From Streptomyces panaciradicis (GTDB taxonomy: Bacteria; Actinomycetota; Actinomycetes; Streptomycetales; Streptomycetaceae): a DNA stretch of 64,000 nt. The notes below the pieces were generated by a model. That model saw only the letters and a list, made by a program, of their open reading frames with translations. It ran no database searches and was not told the origin of the DNA. The position numbers were made by a program, and so were the translations under genes. The stretch is from assembly GCF_023516615.1 (NCBI RefSeq), contig NZ_JAMGBF010000050.1:1-64000 (forward strand), read 5' to 3'. This document shows positions 52,659-61,700 of this stretch, piece after piece; the first letter of the stretch is position 1, and each line of letters opens with the position of its first letter.

Positions 52659-53240
52659 TCAGGCCACCGGCACCACCCGGTAGTTGTCCGACAGCCACAG
52701 CACGCTGGCGCACTCCCAGCCGTACAAAGACGGCTCATGTCCGACGAAGCGGTTCGCGTTGGCGGCGAATCCCTGCGCTGATGCGTACACCGCGTCCCAG
52801 TGGGCCCCGGCCAAGGCCTCCCAGTTGGGCGCTGTGCGGTGCATCGGGGCAGACCCCGGCAGCGGGAACGCCGCGATGAGCAGGTCCAGGTCCGTTGTGC
52901 TGTCGATCAGGTAGATCCGTGCAGCGGCTGCCGGTTCGAGGCGGAACAGTTGCGAGTACGGCTTGCCCGACTCGTGGTGCACATGAGGCAGGCCGGTCGG
53001 ATCCCCCGGTGCTGCGCACCAGTCGGTCCATGTCGTCGAGTGGGGGAGGCCGTCGTCCGTCCAGGAGGTGATGGGGGCCGACCACAGTCCGTTCGCCGGC
53101 CGGTTTCCGTGCTCCAGGTTGGTCACCTTGATGAAGCCGTCGCGGTGCGGCGGGCCTCCGTCCTCGGCGCACGCGTACGCGGTCGGCGGCAGGAGTGCGG
53201 CATCGAGTGCGGGAAGCGTCACACCGGGATCTTTCCGCAC
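52659..53240 (-). CDS. Protein of unknown function in the defence island
   Basis: 193 residues. A compact alpha/beta sequence rich in aromatic residues (TDWCAAPGDPTGLPHVHHES; ARIYLIDSTTDLDLLIAAFP; VGHEPSLYGWECASVLWLSD). It resembles families annotated only as hypothetical in Streptomyces. Convergent with the Toprim gene. An ADP-ribosyl-transferase-like or toxin role was considered but no catalytic motif is clear. Confidence 0.65.
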   Translation of the reverse strand: MRKDPGVTLPALDAALLPPTAYACAEDGGPPHRDGFIKVTNLEHGNRPANGLWSAPITSWTDDGLPHSTTWTDWCAAPGDPTGLPHVHHESGKPYSQLFRLEPAAAARIYLIDSTTDLDLLIAAFPLPGSAPMHRTAPNWEALAGAHWDAVYASAQGFAANANRFVGHEPSLYGWECASVLWLSDNYRVVPVA

Positions 53241-53393
53241 TCCCTACCCTTCGGTGCAAGGTTCTCGGAGGCGTTCCAACACTTCGGGGTGATCGGCCCT
53301 GGTTCGCGCCGCCGCCCCCACCGCTTGAACAGCGCCCGCCGGGCCAGATCCTCGGCCTGGATGGCGCATCGTCCCTGCTCGCGGGCGTGCGCC

Positions 53394-54089
53394 CTACGAC
53401 AGGCGGACGCAGTCCCACACCCCGACCTCCGTCCACCGCCGGTCCCCGCCGACGGCCCGCTCCAGCACCCGGGCCTGCTCGTGCACGGCCGCCTCGCGGC
53501 CGACCGCGTCCAGCGCCGCGCCGACCGTCACGCTCGCCACCGTCGGCGGCGCCGCCTCCCGGTAGACGGCCAGCTGCTCCTCGGCCCGCTCCAACACCTG
53601 CGACCAGCTGGCCATCGCCTTCCACGCCTGCGCGCCGAACTCGTCGCCCAAAAGCACCGGCCGCAGCAGCTCCCGCACCCGGGCGTCGTCCTTGCGCGGC
53701 GAGCGGTCCAGCGCGATGGCGTACCCGAGCCACGTCCGCGCCCGGGTGTCCTCACGCAGCGAGCCGACGAACCGGTCCGCCGCCACCGTGAGGGAGCACG
53801 CCCGCCACAGGGCGACCACCGCGTCCGGCAGCCGTGCGGGCAGCTGCCCGGCGCAGCGGGCGCAGACCTGGTCCAGCACGTCCAGCAGCACCAGCTCGTT
53901 CGGTTCGCCCGCCGCCCGCGCGGCGTGCTGGCAGTGCTCCGACCGCTTCTTCTTCTCGGTGGGGACGTGCCACTTCCCGCCCCCGCCCGAGCGCACCAGG
54001 CCCACCGTGGCCTCGGTCACCGCCGGGAGCACCATCCCCAGCCGCTCCAGGTCGGCGTGCGCCAGTACTTCGAGGTCACGCCGGGCCAT
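53394..54089 (-). CDS. Helical protein of unknown function
   Basis: 231 residues from the ATG at 54089 (GGGAGGAGCGGGGAG upstream is a strong ribosome site). Mainly helical; two Cys-His pairs (EHCQHAARAAGE; QVCARCAGQLPARLP) may form a small zinc site. The frame ends in DCVRLS, and coherent sequence on the same strand resumes after the stop in another frame (EDLARRALFKRWGRRRE, about 53290-53345), so the natural C-terminus may have been lost by frameshift. Divergent from the SAVED gene. Confidence 0.6.
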   Translation of the reverse strand: MARRDLEVLAHADLERLGMVLPAVTEATVGLVRSGGGGKWHVPTEKKKRSEHCQHAARAAGEPNELVLLDVLDQVCARCAGQLPARLPDAVVALWRACSLTVAADRFVGSLREDTRARTWLGYAIALDRSPRKDDARVRELLRPVLLGDEFGAQAWKAMASWSQVLERAEEQLAVYREAAPPTVASVTVGAALDAVGREAAVHEQARVLERAVGGDRRWTEVGVWDCVRLS

Positions 54090-54238
54090 CGGCTCCCCGC
54101 TCCTCCCGCTCGTTGTTGTCCTCGTCGCCGTGCCGGCGGCGCGCTGACGGCGCGATGGTCTTGGACCAGTGGCGAGTGTGTGCGGTGGTCTACTGGGGGA
54201 GTAGTGGGGTGGGCCGGTCCCCAAGGAGATCAAGTCCA

Positions 54239-55711
54239 GTGCCTGACCTGCCTGCTCCGAGCTCGACGGGTGTCCGCATCGCGGGTGACCGTTATCAGTG
54301 GTTGATCGCCTGGCAGGGCTGCGTCACAGCAGTACGGGACGCGGCACTTCACGTGGCCGATCCGGTCGTGGCGGTCGGCGTCGAGGTCGACGGCGTGGGC
54401 AACGTCGACGATGTCGTCTTGTACCGCAAACAGCCTCCGCACACCTATACGCAGGTCAAGTACGCGGCGGACAGCAGCACGCCGGTCAACGAGGAGTACC
54501 TGCTCAAGTCCAGCGACCAGGGCGGGCCCTCGATCCTGCGGAAACTGGCGTGGTCTTGGGAGCAGCTGACCCAGGACGGGGCCCCGGTCGACTTCGCGCT
54601 GCTCAGCAACCGGTCGCCTGACGCCGGAGATCCCTTGATCTCCCTTCGCGATTCCCGCACCCAGCTTCTCCTGCCGAAGGCGGCCCGGCAGGGCCCGCGC
54701 TCCAAGACGGGGCAGGCGCGCATGCGATGGGCCGAGGGAGCCGGCCTGAGTCAGGACAGGCTGCTGGAGCTGCTGAAGGTGCTGCGCTTCGACCTGGCAC
54801 GGGACGTGCAGCATCTGCATGAGCACCTGCAGATGATGATGTTCGCCGCGGGGTTGCGGTTCGACGAGGAGTCCATGCACGCCGGAGCAGACTGGGTCGC
54901 CCGCCAGGTCGCCGACGGGCAGCGTCGGTTGTCCCTGGCGGACATCCGCGAGGCGATCGGGGCGATGCAGCTTGCCGCGGGCTCGTCACGGGCGGTGCTG
55001 TCCGTGGCTACCTTGAAGCCCGACCCGATGGCGCAGGACGCTGATTACGCGGTGGACTGGGTGGATCGCTTCGAGAGCGCCTCGCAGTACACCAAGCGTC
55101 GTCCGCTCGCCCCGGCGACCTGGGAGCAGCTGCAGGCGGACCTGGAAGCGGCACCGTCCCGGATGGGGCCGGGCTCCACCGCCGTGGCCCTCACCGGCAG
55201 TCTCCGCCTGGCCCCCACGTTCATGGTCGGCGCCGCCTTTCGGATGGTGACCGGTGTCGACATCGCCGTGGCCCAGCGGGCCCAACTGTGGTCGTCCGGT
55301 GAGGAGTACGGCAGCCCGCTGGAGCCGGCCGTCGACGAGCATCACCTCGAGCTCGGCCCCGACCTCGCGGTGGCCGTCGCGGTCGCCACCGACCCGACAC
55401 GGGATGTGCTGGAATTCCTGCGCGAGCAGCAACTGCCCGTCTCCCGGCTGCTGGTGCTGCGTCCGCCCGGCGGGCCAAAGGACAACGACGCCATCCCGGA
55501 CGGGGCAGCGGCCAACGCACTGGCGGTCGGCATCAGGGACTGTGTCCGCCGCGCCTGCCGCCCGCATCCCCAGATCCATCTGTTCCAGGCCGGCCCCAAG
55601 GGGCTGGCCCTGCTGCTGGGCCATCGGTGGAACCGACTGCGCCCCACCATCGTGTACGAGGACGTCAACGCGGAGCAGGTGTACGAGAAGGCCTTCGTCG
55701 TCAACGCGTGA
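54239..55711 (+). CDS. CBASS effector: nuclease-like N-terminus plus SAVED domain (Cap4-like)
   Basis: 490 residues from the GTG at 54239 (AAGGAG 11 nt upstream). The N-terminal part has a PD-(D/E)xK core: VAVGVEVDGVGNVDDVVLYR then TQVKYAADSS (E ... D ... Q-x-K), as in the Cap4 dsDNA endonuclease family. The helical middle is about 170-300. The C-terminal SAVED domain (about 320-490) shows ALTGSLRLAPTFMVGAAFRM, LAVAVAVATDPTRDVLEFL, IHLFQAGPKGLALLLGHRWN and TIVYEDV. SAVED binds cyclic oligonucleotides and activates the nuclease during phage infection. A CD-NTase gene follows at 57372. Confidence 0.85.
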   Translation: MPDLPAPSSTGVRIAGDRYQWLIAWQGCVTAVRDAALHVADPVVAVGVEVDGVGNVDDVVLYRKQPPHTYTQVKYAADSSTPVNEEYLLKSSDQGGPSILRKLAWSWEQLTQDGAPVDFALLSNRSPDAGDPLISLRDSRTQLLLPKAARQGPRSKTGQARMRWAEGAGLSQDRLLELLKVLRFDLARDVQHLHEHLQMMMFAAGLRFDEESMHAGADWVARQVADGQRRLSLADIREAIGAMQLAAGSSRAVLSVATLKPDPMAQDADYAVDWVDRFESASQYTKRRPLAPATWEQLQADLEAAPSRMGPGSTAVALTGSLRLAPTFMVGAAFRMVTGVDIAVAQRAQLWSSGEEYGSPLEPAVDEHHLELGPDLAVAVAVATDPTRDVLEFLREQQLPVSRLLVLRPPGGPKDNDAIPDGAAANALAVGIRDCVRRACRPHPQIHLFQAGPKGLALLLGHRWNRLRPTIVYEDVNAEQVYEKAFVVNA

Positions 55712-55775
55712 GCAGGACCAAGCGCTGACGTGGGATGCGGCAGGAGCGTGTGGTCCGGCTCTTCCGAGGACGTCG

Positions 55776-56915
55776 TCAGGGGCCTGTCGTTGCAGGGGGC
55801 GGTGTGCCCTGGACCAGGTGCAGGTCATGGTGGACCAGCGTGAGGCGGTCGCGGGCCGCCAGCCAGCCCAGTGCGAGGGCGACCGGCAGCGGGCCGTGGA
55901 AGAACAGCAGTCCCTCCACCGCGGTCGTGCCGCCCAGGTGCTGCGCCCACTGCCGCCGCGCGGCCTGCCAGTGCTCCCAGATGTAGGTGGTCACCGCGGC
56001 GTTGAGGCCCGGGTCGTCGGGCAGGTAGGCGTCGCCGGCGTCGATGACGAGGTAGGCACCGCACGGGCCCTGTCCACCGGCGGGGCTCGCATCGGGCAGA
56101 CGGTAGCCGGTGTGGTGTTCCGGCCCGTAGGAGACCTGTCCGGTCATCGCCACGTGGCGGGCGTCGTCGACCATGGAGGCGGCCGACGCCAGCCGTACGA
56201 TCAACGCGATCCGGTGACGCTGTTGCCCGGGAGCCTCGGGGATCTCCACGAGAGTGGGTTCCTCCGCGCGGTCGGCCAGCCGCAGCTGGCGGACCTGGGT
56301 GCGCTGCTGGGCACCGAGCGGAGTGCGCAGCGAGCTGCCGAGCACAACCCCGGGAACCACCGACCGCCCGGCCTGCTGCGACAGATGCATCACGACCAGC
56401 GACGTCTGGACATCGTCGGCCAGGCGTCGCCCGAGGAGAAATGCATCCTGTAGATGCGCGAGGACGTAGAGCGCGACCTCCGGCTCCGCGGCTCCGGCCG
56501 CCCGCAGCTCCTCGATCTGCGCGTCGACGAGCCGGGCTACGAAGTCGACGATCTCCGGACGCCCCTGCACCGAGACTTCGCCGGGCCACAACAGCGCACG
56601 GTCGACGACCAGCGTCGCGTCATGCGTCCGGCGCGAGGCGTTCTTCAGCGCCAGGACGCGGGACGCCTGCGTACGGTCCGCCGGATACAGGCTGACCACC
56701 ACGCCGAGCCCGCGCGGACGCTGCAGCACCCACCCTGCCAGGACCAGGACGAGGGCTGCGGCGAAGACCGCGGCGAACACCCACGGCCGGTGCGTCCATT
56801 GCTCCAGGATGTTCGGTACGACCCCGAGCGCGACGGCCGTACAGGCCGCCATCAGCAGTGTGCCGCCGCCCTCCCGCGAGAACACCAGCCGTGTCAACTG
56901 CCCCATCCACCGCAT
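55776..56915 (-). CDS. Two-helix membrane protein with SAVED-like domain (2TM-SAVED)
   Basis: 379 residues from the ATG at 56915 (GGAAGGAG 7 nt upstream; in-frame sequence further up is low-complexity). Two membrane helices near the N-terminus (TLLMAACTAVALGVVPNIL; FAAVFAAALVLVLAGWVL), then a SAVED-type C-terminal domain: HRIALIVRLASAASMVD, AYLVIDAGDAY, EGLLFFHGPLPVALALGWLA and LTLVHHDLH. Membrane-SAVED proteins are known CBASS effectors that damage the membrane on nucleotide binding. It is on the opposite strand to both the nuclease-SAVED gene and the cyclase gene, unusual for one operon. Confidence 0.75.
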   Translation of the reverse strand: MRWMGQLTRLVFSREGGGTLLMAACTAVALGVVPNILEQWTHRPWVFAAVFAAALVLVLAGWVLQRPRGLGVVVSLYPADRTQASRVLALKNASRRTHDATLVVDRALLWPGEVSVQGRPEIVDFVARLVDAQIEELRAAGAAEPEVALYVLAHLQDAFLLGRRLADDVQTSLVVMHLSQQAGRSVVPGVVLGSSLRTPLGAQQRTQVRQLRLADRAEEPTLVEIPEAPGQQRHRIALIVRLASAASMVDDARHVAMTGQVSYGPEHHTGYRLPDASPAGGQGPCGAYLVIDAGDAYLPDDPGLNAAVTTYIWEHWQAARRQWAQHLGGTTAVEGLLFFHGPLPVALALGWLAARDRLTLVHHDLHLVQGTPPPATTGP

Positions 56916-57371
56916 GCGCCTACTCCTTCCCGCCCCAGTTGCGACGATCCTGCGCCAGGAACCAGAGGCACGCCACCCTCGACCCGGTGTACGTCCCGCC
57001 GAACCGGTGCGTCGCCCACCTGCGCGGACGAGCTGCCTGCCGTCTGCTGACCGAGCCGTGTTGATCAACGGGCCCGGCGGCACGGGGAATTGTCAGTGGC
57101 GCGTCCTACGCTTGTGGTTGAGCAGCCGGAAATGCCTGTTGTGGCCGCAGATCTCTCACCGAGGAGTCAGCGGCCGCGGTGTGCACCCGGGTGGACGTCA
57201 CGCCTGAGGAGGCACAACGCATGGTGAACGGCGAGCTGTCCGACGCGCTCCTGTTCCCGACGGCCTCCAGTGAGGCCGTCGGTCCTCTCCTTGCCGGCCC
57301 GGCCCTGTCGAAGGGGTGAGCCAGGCCCAGCGCTGCCCACGCAGTCACATCTCTTGGATCGGAGGGCCCCG
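56916..57371. other. Divergent region between 2TM-SAVED and the CD-NTase gene
   Basis: 455 bp without a firm gene. A 46-codon frame at 57179-57319 (GTG start; VDVTPEEAQRMVNGELSD; a good AGGAGG also precedes its internal ATG at 57221) could be a leader peptide. A 10-bp perfect hairpin, CCGACGGCCT (57257-57266) and AGGCCGTCGG (57273-57282), lies inside it. Leader peptide plus hairpin before a cyclase gene is suggestive of attenuation but unproven. Confidence 0.35.
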
Positions 57372-58019
57372 ATGGCTCACCTGAAGCAGCAGTTCAAAGA
57401 GGCGCTGAGCTCCATCGAGCCCGGCGACGACAAGACCAACGCGCCCGAGGCCCACCGCCTCGTCCGTGATGTCCTCGAGGCCGACCCGAAGCTCGCCGAG
57501 TACGGTGTCAGCCCGGTGTTGATCGGTTCCTACAAGCGCAACGTGTCCATCCGCAGGATCAAGGACGTCGACGTGTTCGTGCGCCTTACCGACGTCCCCG
57601 GGGACGTCACGGCGAAGGACATCCTCGACAGATTCTTCAAGGTTCTGCACGCGGAGTTCGGCACCGACGCCGACGGGCACCGGCGTACCAAGCGCCAGGA
57701 CCGGAGCCTGCAGGTCTCCTTCCCGGAGTACGACCTCTACGTCGACGCGGTGCCTGCCCGTCCCTACGGGGACGGGACGTGGGAGATCCCGCAGAAGGGC
57801 GACGGGAACGAGTGGGTGCGCACCAACCCCGACGGGTTGACGGCACTGTCGAGCACGATGAACGCGGACCACGACGAGTACTACGTGCCGACCGTCAAGT
57901 TGCTGCGTCAGACCCGTCGTGCCCTGCTCGGCATGAAGAAGCCCGGCGGCTTCTTCATCGAGATGGCTGCCTATCAGGCGTTTGCCTCGGGCTCTGACAA
58001 ATCCGCCAGTGATCACTAG
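57372..58019 (+). CDS. CD-NTase (CBASS cyclic-oligonucleotide synthase), C-terminally truncated
   Basis: 215 residues from the ATG at 57372. Nucleotidyltransferase core: VLIGSYKRNVSIRRIKDVDV with GS at 52-53, D65 and D67, and the third Asp in YDLYVDAVPAR (D125). ALSSTMNADHDEYYVPTVKL and GFFIEMAAYQAF match the start of the C-terminal helical domain. The frame then runs into foreign-looking sequence and stops, whereas CD-NTases are usually 300 residues or more. It is likely inactive, or a recently broken copy. It would make the cyclic nucleotide sensed by the SAVED proteins. Confidence 0.85.
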   Translation: MAHLKQQFKEALSSIEPGDDKTNAPEAHRLVRDVLEADPKLAEYGVSPVLIGSYKRNVSIRRIKDVDVFVRLTDVPGDVTAKDILDRFFKVLHAEFGTDADGHRRTKRQDRSLQVSFPEYDLYVDAVPARPYGDGTWEIPQKGDGNEWVRTNPDGLTALSSTMNADHDEYYVPTVKLLRQTRRALLGMKKPGGFFIEMAAYQAFASGSDKSASDH

Positions 58020-58172
58020 ATGGATGATGCGTTGACCTTGGAATATAGTGATCGACCCCGGATTCTCGGCAGTGGCGCAGTGCAGTTCTGAGCTGGGGTC
58101 TTTCTGACAGCTCTGGGACCTGAAGAGGCTCCGAAGTGCAGGTCTAGTGATCATCTCGGAATGTAGTGATCG
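58008..58172. repeat. Four AGTGATC repeats at the CD-NTase break point
   Basis: AGTGATC at 58008, 58047, 58146 and 58165, two of them inside near-identical 15-mers GGAATATAGTGATCG (58040-58054) and GGAATGTAGTGATCG (58158-58172). AT-richer than its neighbours. The repeats begin exactly where the CD-NTase loses its family sequence, so they may mark the ends of an inserted or deleted element. Confidence 0.6.
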
Positions 58173-58422
58173 GCACGAGATTTTTATACAGCTGCGTGGT
58201 GCGGAGAGTCAGGTATGTGCTGGTCAGGGGCGCATTTGGCAAATCGCGTCTGTGGTCGACTACTGAAGAGAAGCACGGCCACAGGCCAGGGGAGTGGGCC
58301 GTGTACGCGCTGGACAGGCAGGCCTGCAGTGGCTCCCCGCCTGCCGAACTCGCTGCGCCGAATAGTGGCGCTGCTTTCCTCGCTCTTCCAGAGACCCGCA
58401 GCGTCTTGGACAGTGCTACCAC

Positions 58423-58620
58423 GTGGTAGCTGCTGCCGATGGAGACGTCGTCTGTCAGGCCTGTCTCAAGAAGCCGGGCGACTGCGGTGGTGCCTGCGGC
58501 CTGTGCCAACGCATCGATGAGTTCTCCGCCGCCATCCACCAGTGGCTGGTGGTAACCGGCCGCATCGACCCCGCCGCGCACATCACCCACCTGGAAATCC
58601 GCACCTGGCGGCCCCGCTAA
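58423..58620 (+). CDS. Small cysteine-rich protein (doubtful)
   Basis: 65 residues from GTG. CQACLKKPGDCGGACGLCQR gives five cysteines as C-x2-C ... C-x3-C-x2-C, a possible zinc ribbon, followed by IDEFSAAIHQWLVVTGRIDP. Zinc-like spacing argues for a real peptide, but no ribosome site is seen. It is possibly a fragment of a larger gene lost with the CD-NTase tail. Confidence 0.35.
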   Translation: MVAAADGDVVCQACLKKPGDCGGACGLCQRIDEFSAAIHQWLVVTGRIDPAAHITHLEIRTWRPR

Positions 58621-58709
58621 CGCTAGCCAGAGGGACGCTCGGAGGCCGACGGTCTGCAGTGTCTCCGCGAACCCGAAGATCATCGTGGGGCAGCCTTTAC
58701 GCTGTGTAC

Positions 58710-61700
58710 GTGGTCGACAGCTTAGAGGCGAGGCGGGGAAGCGTTGCTGGCGCTTCTGGTGATGCGGGCACTGAGTACCGGCGCGGCGTTGCTGCCTACA
58801 CCGTTGCATGCGGTCTGGCAGGAGTCTCCCTGCCGCGCATCGGGATTCCATCCGCACATGCCCGAGTGGCATCGGTGTCGCTGGAGACCGACGACCCGGT
58901 CGACGACATCCGGATCGATTTCGACTCAGGGTGGCGAGCGCTCGTACAGGCCAAGCGAAGCCTGACGGCCGGGAAGCCTCTTAAGGAAGCCGTGGCCCAG
59001 TGGGTGCACGCCGCGGAAGCTGGTCTGAACCCCGCCAAGGATCGTCTGGTGATCGTCGCCGGAGCGCTGAGCGGTCCCATGAAGCACCTCCAGCGGGTTC
59101 TTGACCGCGGGCGGACCGATCATCCCGGCGCGCCCAGCAAGCCCGAGGCGGATGTGCTGGCGGATGTCCGTCGACTACTCGGCGCTTTGGACGAGCAGGC
59201 ACAGGACCTGGTCCTCAAATGCACGGTGATCTGGGAACTGCAGGTAGAGGAACCGGGTGACCCAGGGGCCCAGCTGGCCATGGACCACCTGCGTCACGTG
59301 GTCGCCGACGGCACCCACAAATCGGCGGGCGACGCGTGGGAAGCCCTGGTCAGGGTCTCAGGCCGCGCTGCGCGGCTCCGGGGCGGATACAAGATCGCTG
59401 GCTGGCTGGACGCCCTGCACGGTGAAAGCATCGAGATCGGCAGTACCGGCAGCGCGCCGACGGCCGTGCTTGAGTTCCGGCGAGGGGCACTGCAGCGGTA
59501 TATCGCGCGCCTCACTCGCGAGGGAACGCAGATCGACCTGCGTGCGCTGGGCGCCGAGCTGCCTAGCCTCCCGCTCGCGCAAGCAGACGCGAATATCAAA
59601 GTGGGCACCGACACTGAAGATGAGCGGAGCGAAAGCGAGTTGATCTGGGCTTTCCTGCGGCGCGGTCGCGTTGTGCTGACGGGCTTGCCCGGCGGTGGCA
59701 AGACCACTGCGCTGAAGCAGCTGGCGGCGGAACTGGCTTCGGACCGGACCCTCCCGCTACCGGTGCGGGTATCGCTCCGTGAAGTCAACACGGCTGGGTC
59801 GCAATCCAGTTTCCGGGACCGTCTCATCGCCGTCGCGGTGCGCGATGACAGGCCAGGAGACCGAATCGAGCTCACCCACGAGATCAACGAGCGCCTGGAT
59901 CGAGACGGCGGCATCGCTCTGCTCCTAGACTCGCTGGATGAGACTTACGACCAGCGTCGGAAGGTGGTCAGCGAGATCGCCGACCTGGTTGCTGACCTGC
60001 CGGCAGGAGTCTGCATCCTGCTGTCCACACGCGATGTCGCCTATGGACAGGCTTCCACCCTCGGCTGGCCGAGCCTGCGTCTGCGATCACCCTCCGAGGT
60101 GGAGAGCACGGTGACCGCTGTCCTGGAGGCGGCCGCATCCCAGAAGCGTGCCAAGCCAACCGACCGGCGGGACTGGGTTGCCCAGCGCGCAGCATGGGTG
60201 CGGTCAACGCTGGCGCAGGACGCACAGCTCCGCGAAACGCCCCTCCTCCCCGTGCTGTTAGCGCTGCTCGCCGCACGGAAATCAACCCAGTCGCTCCCCA
60301 CGCGGCGCGCGAGAATCCTCGAAGCCGTCGTGAAGCAAGTCGTCGCCGATCACGAGGTACAGCGCCGCGACGGACGCACTCTGGGACCGTTGACAGGCAC
60401 TGCCCTGAACACGGCGAGCATGCAGGCATTCACCAGCGAGGCTGCAGAAATCCTGAACAGCCGGGGACAGGCCGATGCGGAATCAGTCGCGGCCGCCGTC
60501 GCCGCCGACCTCCGCGAACCCTGGGGGCTGCCGCCGGCGCAGGCGATTACCGCGGCCTGGGAGGCGGTCCGGCTCTTCGACGAGACCGGAATCTTCGTCA
60601 TGTCAGGCCCCGACGAGACCATCGCCCCACGCATCACCCTCTTCGCGGAGATCGGAGACGCCATGCAGATCGTCTCGCGCCCGCAGGAGATCCCGGCATG
60701 GGTCGCGGCGCGAATCGCGGCCCAGCAATTCGAACCACTGGTGCTGGCGTGCGCTCTCAGCCGGAGCGTAGCGCGCGCCACCTCCGACGCCCTCCAAAGC
60801 AGCCCCGGGAATATCGCGCTGGCGAAGGCGCTTGCCCAGGCCGACCGGGAAGGGGCGGACCTCGACGACGCCACCGTCCGGCAGGTCTGCGAGAGCTTGA
60901 TTGCTCACGTTGCTGAGGGAACTCAGGATGCGTGGTTGAGCTGGACCGACCTCCTTCGGCTGTCGATCCCCGTTGACCTGCGTGCCTCCGCGGAGGCCGC
61001 CGCAGCGCATCACGGCACGGACTACGCCCTGGTGGCGCGGGCGTCGCTGGCGCTCCACTTTCGCCCCGACGGCTCCCGCCCGGAAGATCCCCAGATACTC
61101 AAGGACCTGCTCGGCCTGCGGTCCCTGCCGCGCCGACCGTCAGTGAGCAAGAGCGTGAAGGTCACCCTTGAAGCGTGGATGATGGACAGGACATTGGGCG
61201 AGACACAGCAGAAAGCTGCCGAGGCCCTGCTGGAGCATGTCCCGGACGCTTCTTCTCTCATCGCAGCTCTTGCCATCGACGCTCCGTACGGGCTGCAGGA
61301 AGCCCTCACACGACTTCTCGACGACCGGGGCTTCGAGGACGATGTTCAAGCCATTCAGCACGCCAACGCGCAGCGATTCAAGGACTTCAGGCTGCCCTCG
61401 TGGGCCCCAGAGCGCGACGGCACCGCCTACGCACACTTCCTTGAGCTGGTAGCCGACCACACCACGTCCGACCTCACTACCGTGCAGGCAATCCTCCTCG
61501 ATGAGCTGGCCGAGTTCGTCGAAACGATGGAGATGAACGACGGCGGCGTAACGCAGCTGCACAAGCAGCCGGACGACGTGCTCCGAGAACTCATCGCACT
61601 GACCACATCCCTGTACGGATTCGACCGTTCGGTCCTCGCGACCCAAGCCAAGATCGCGTGGTTCCGCCTGGAACACTGGGACGGCAACGCCCCCTACTTC

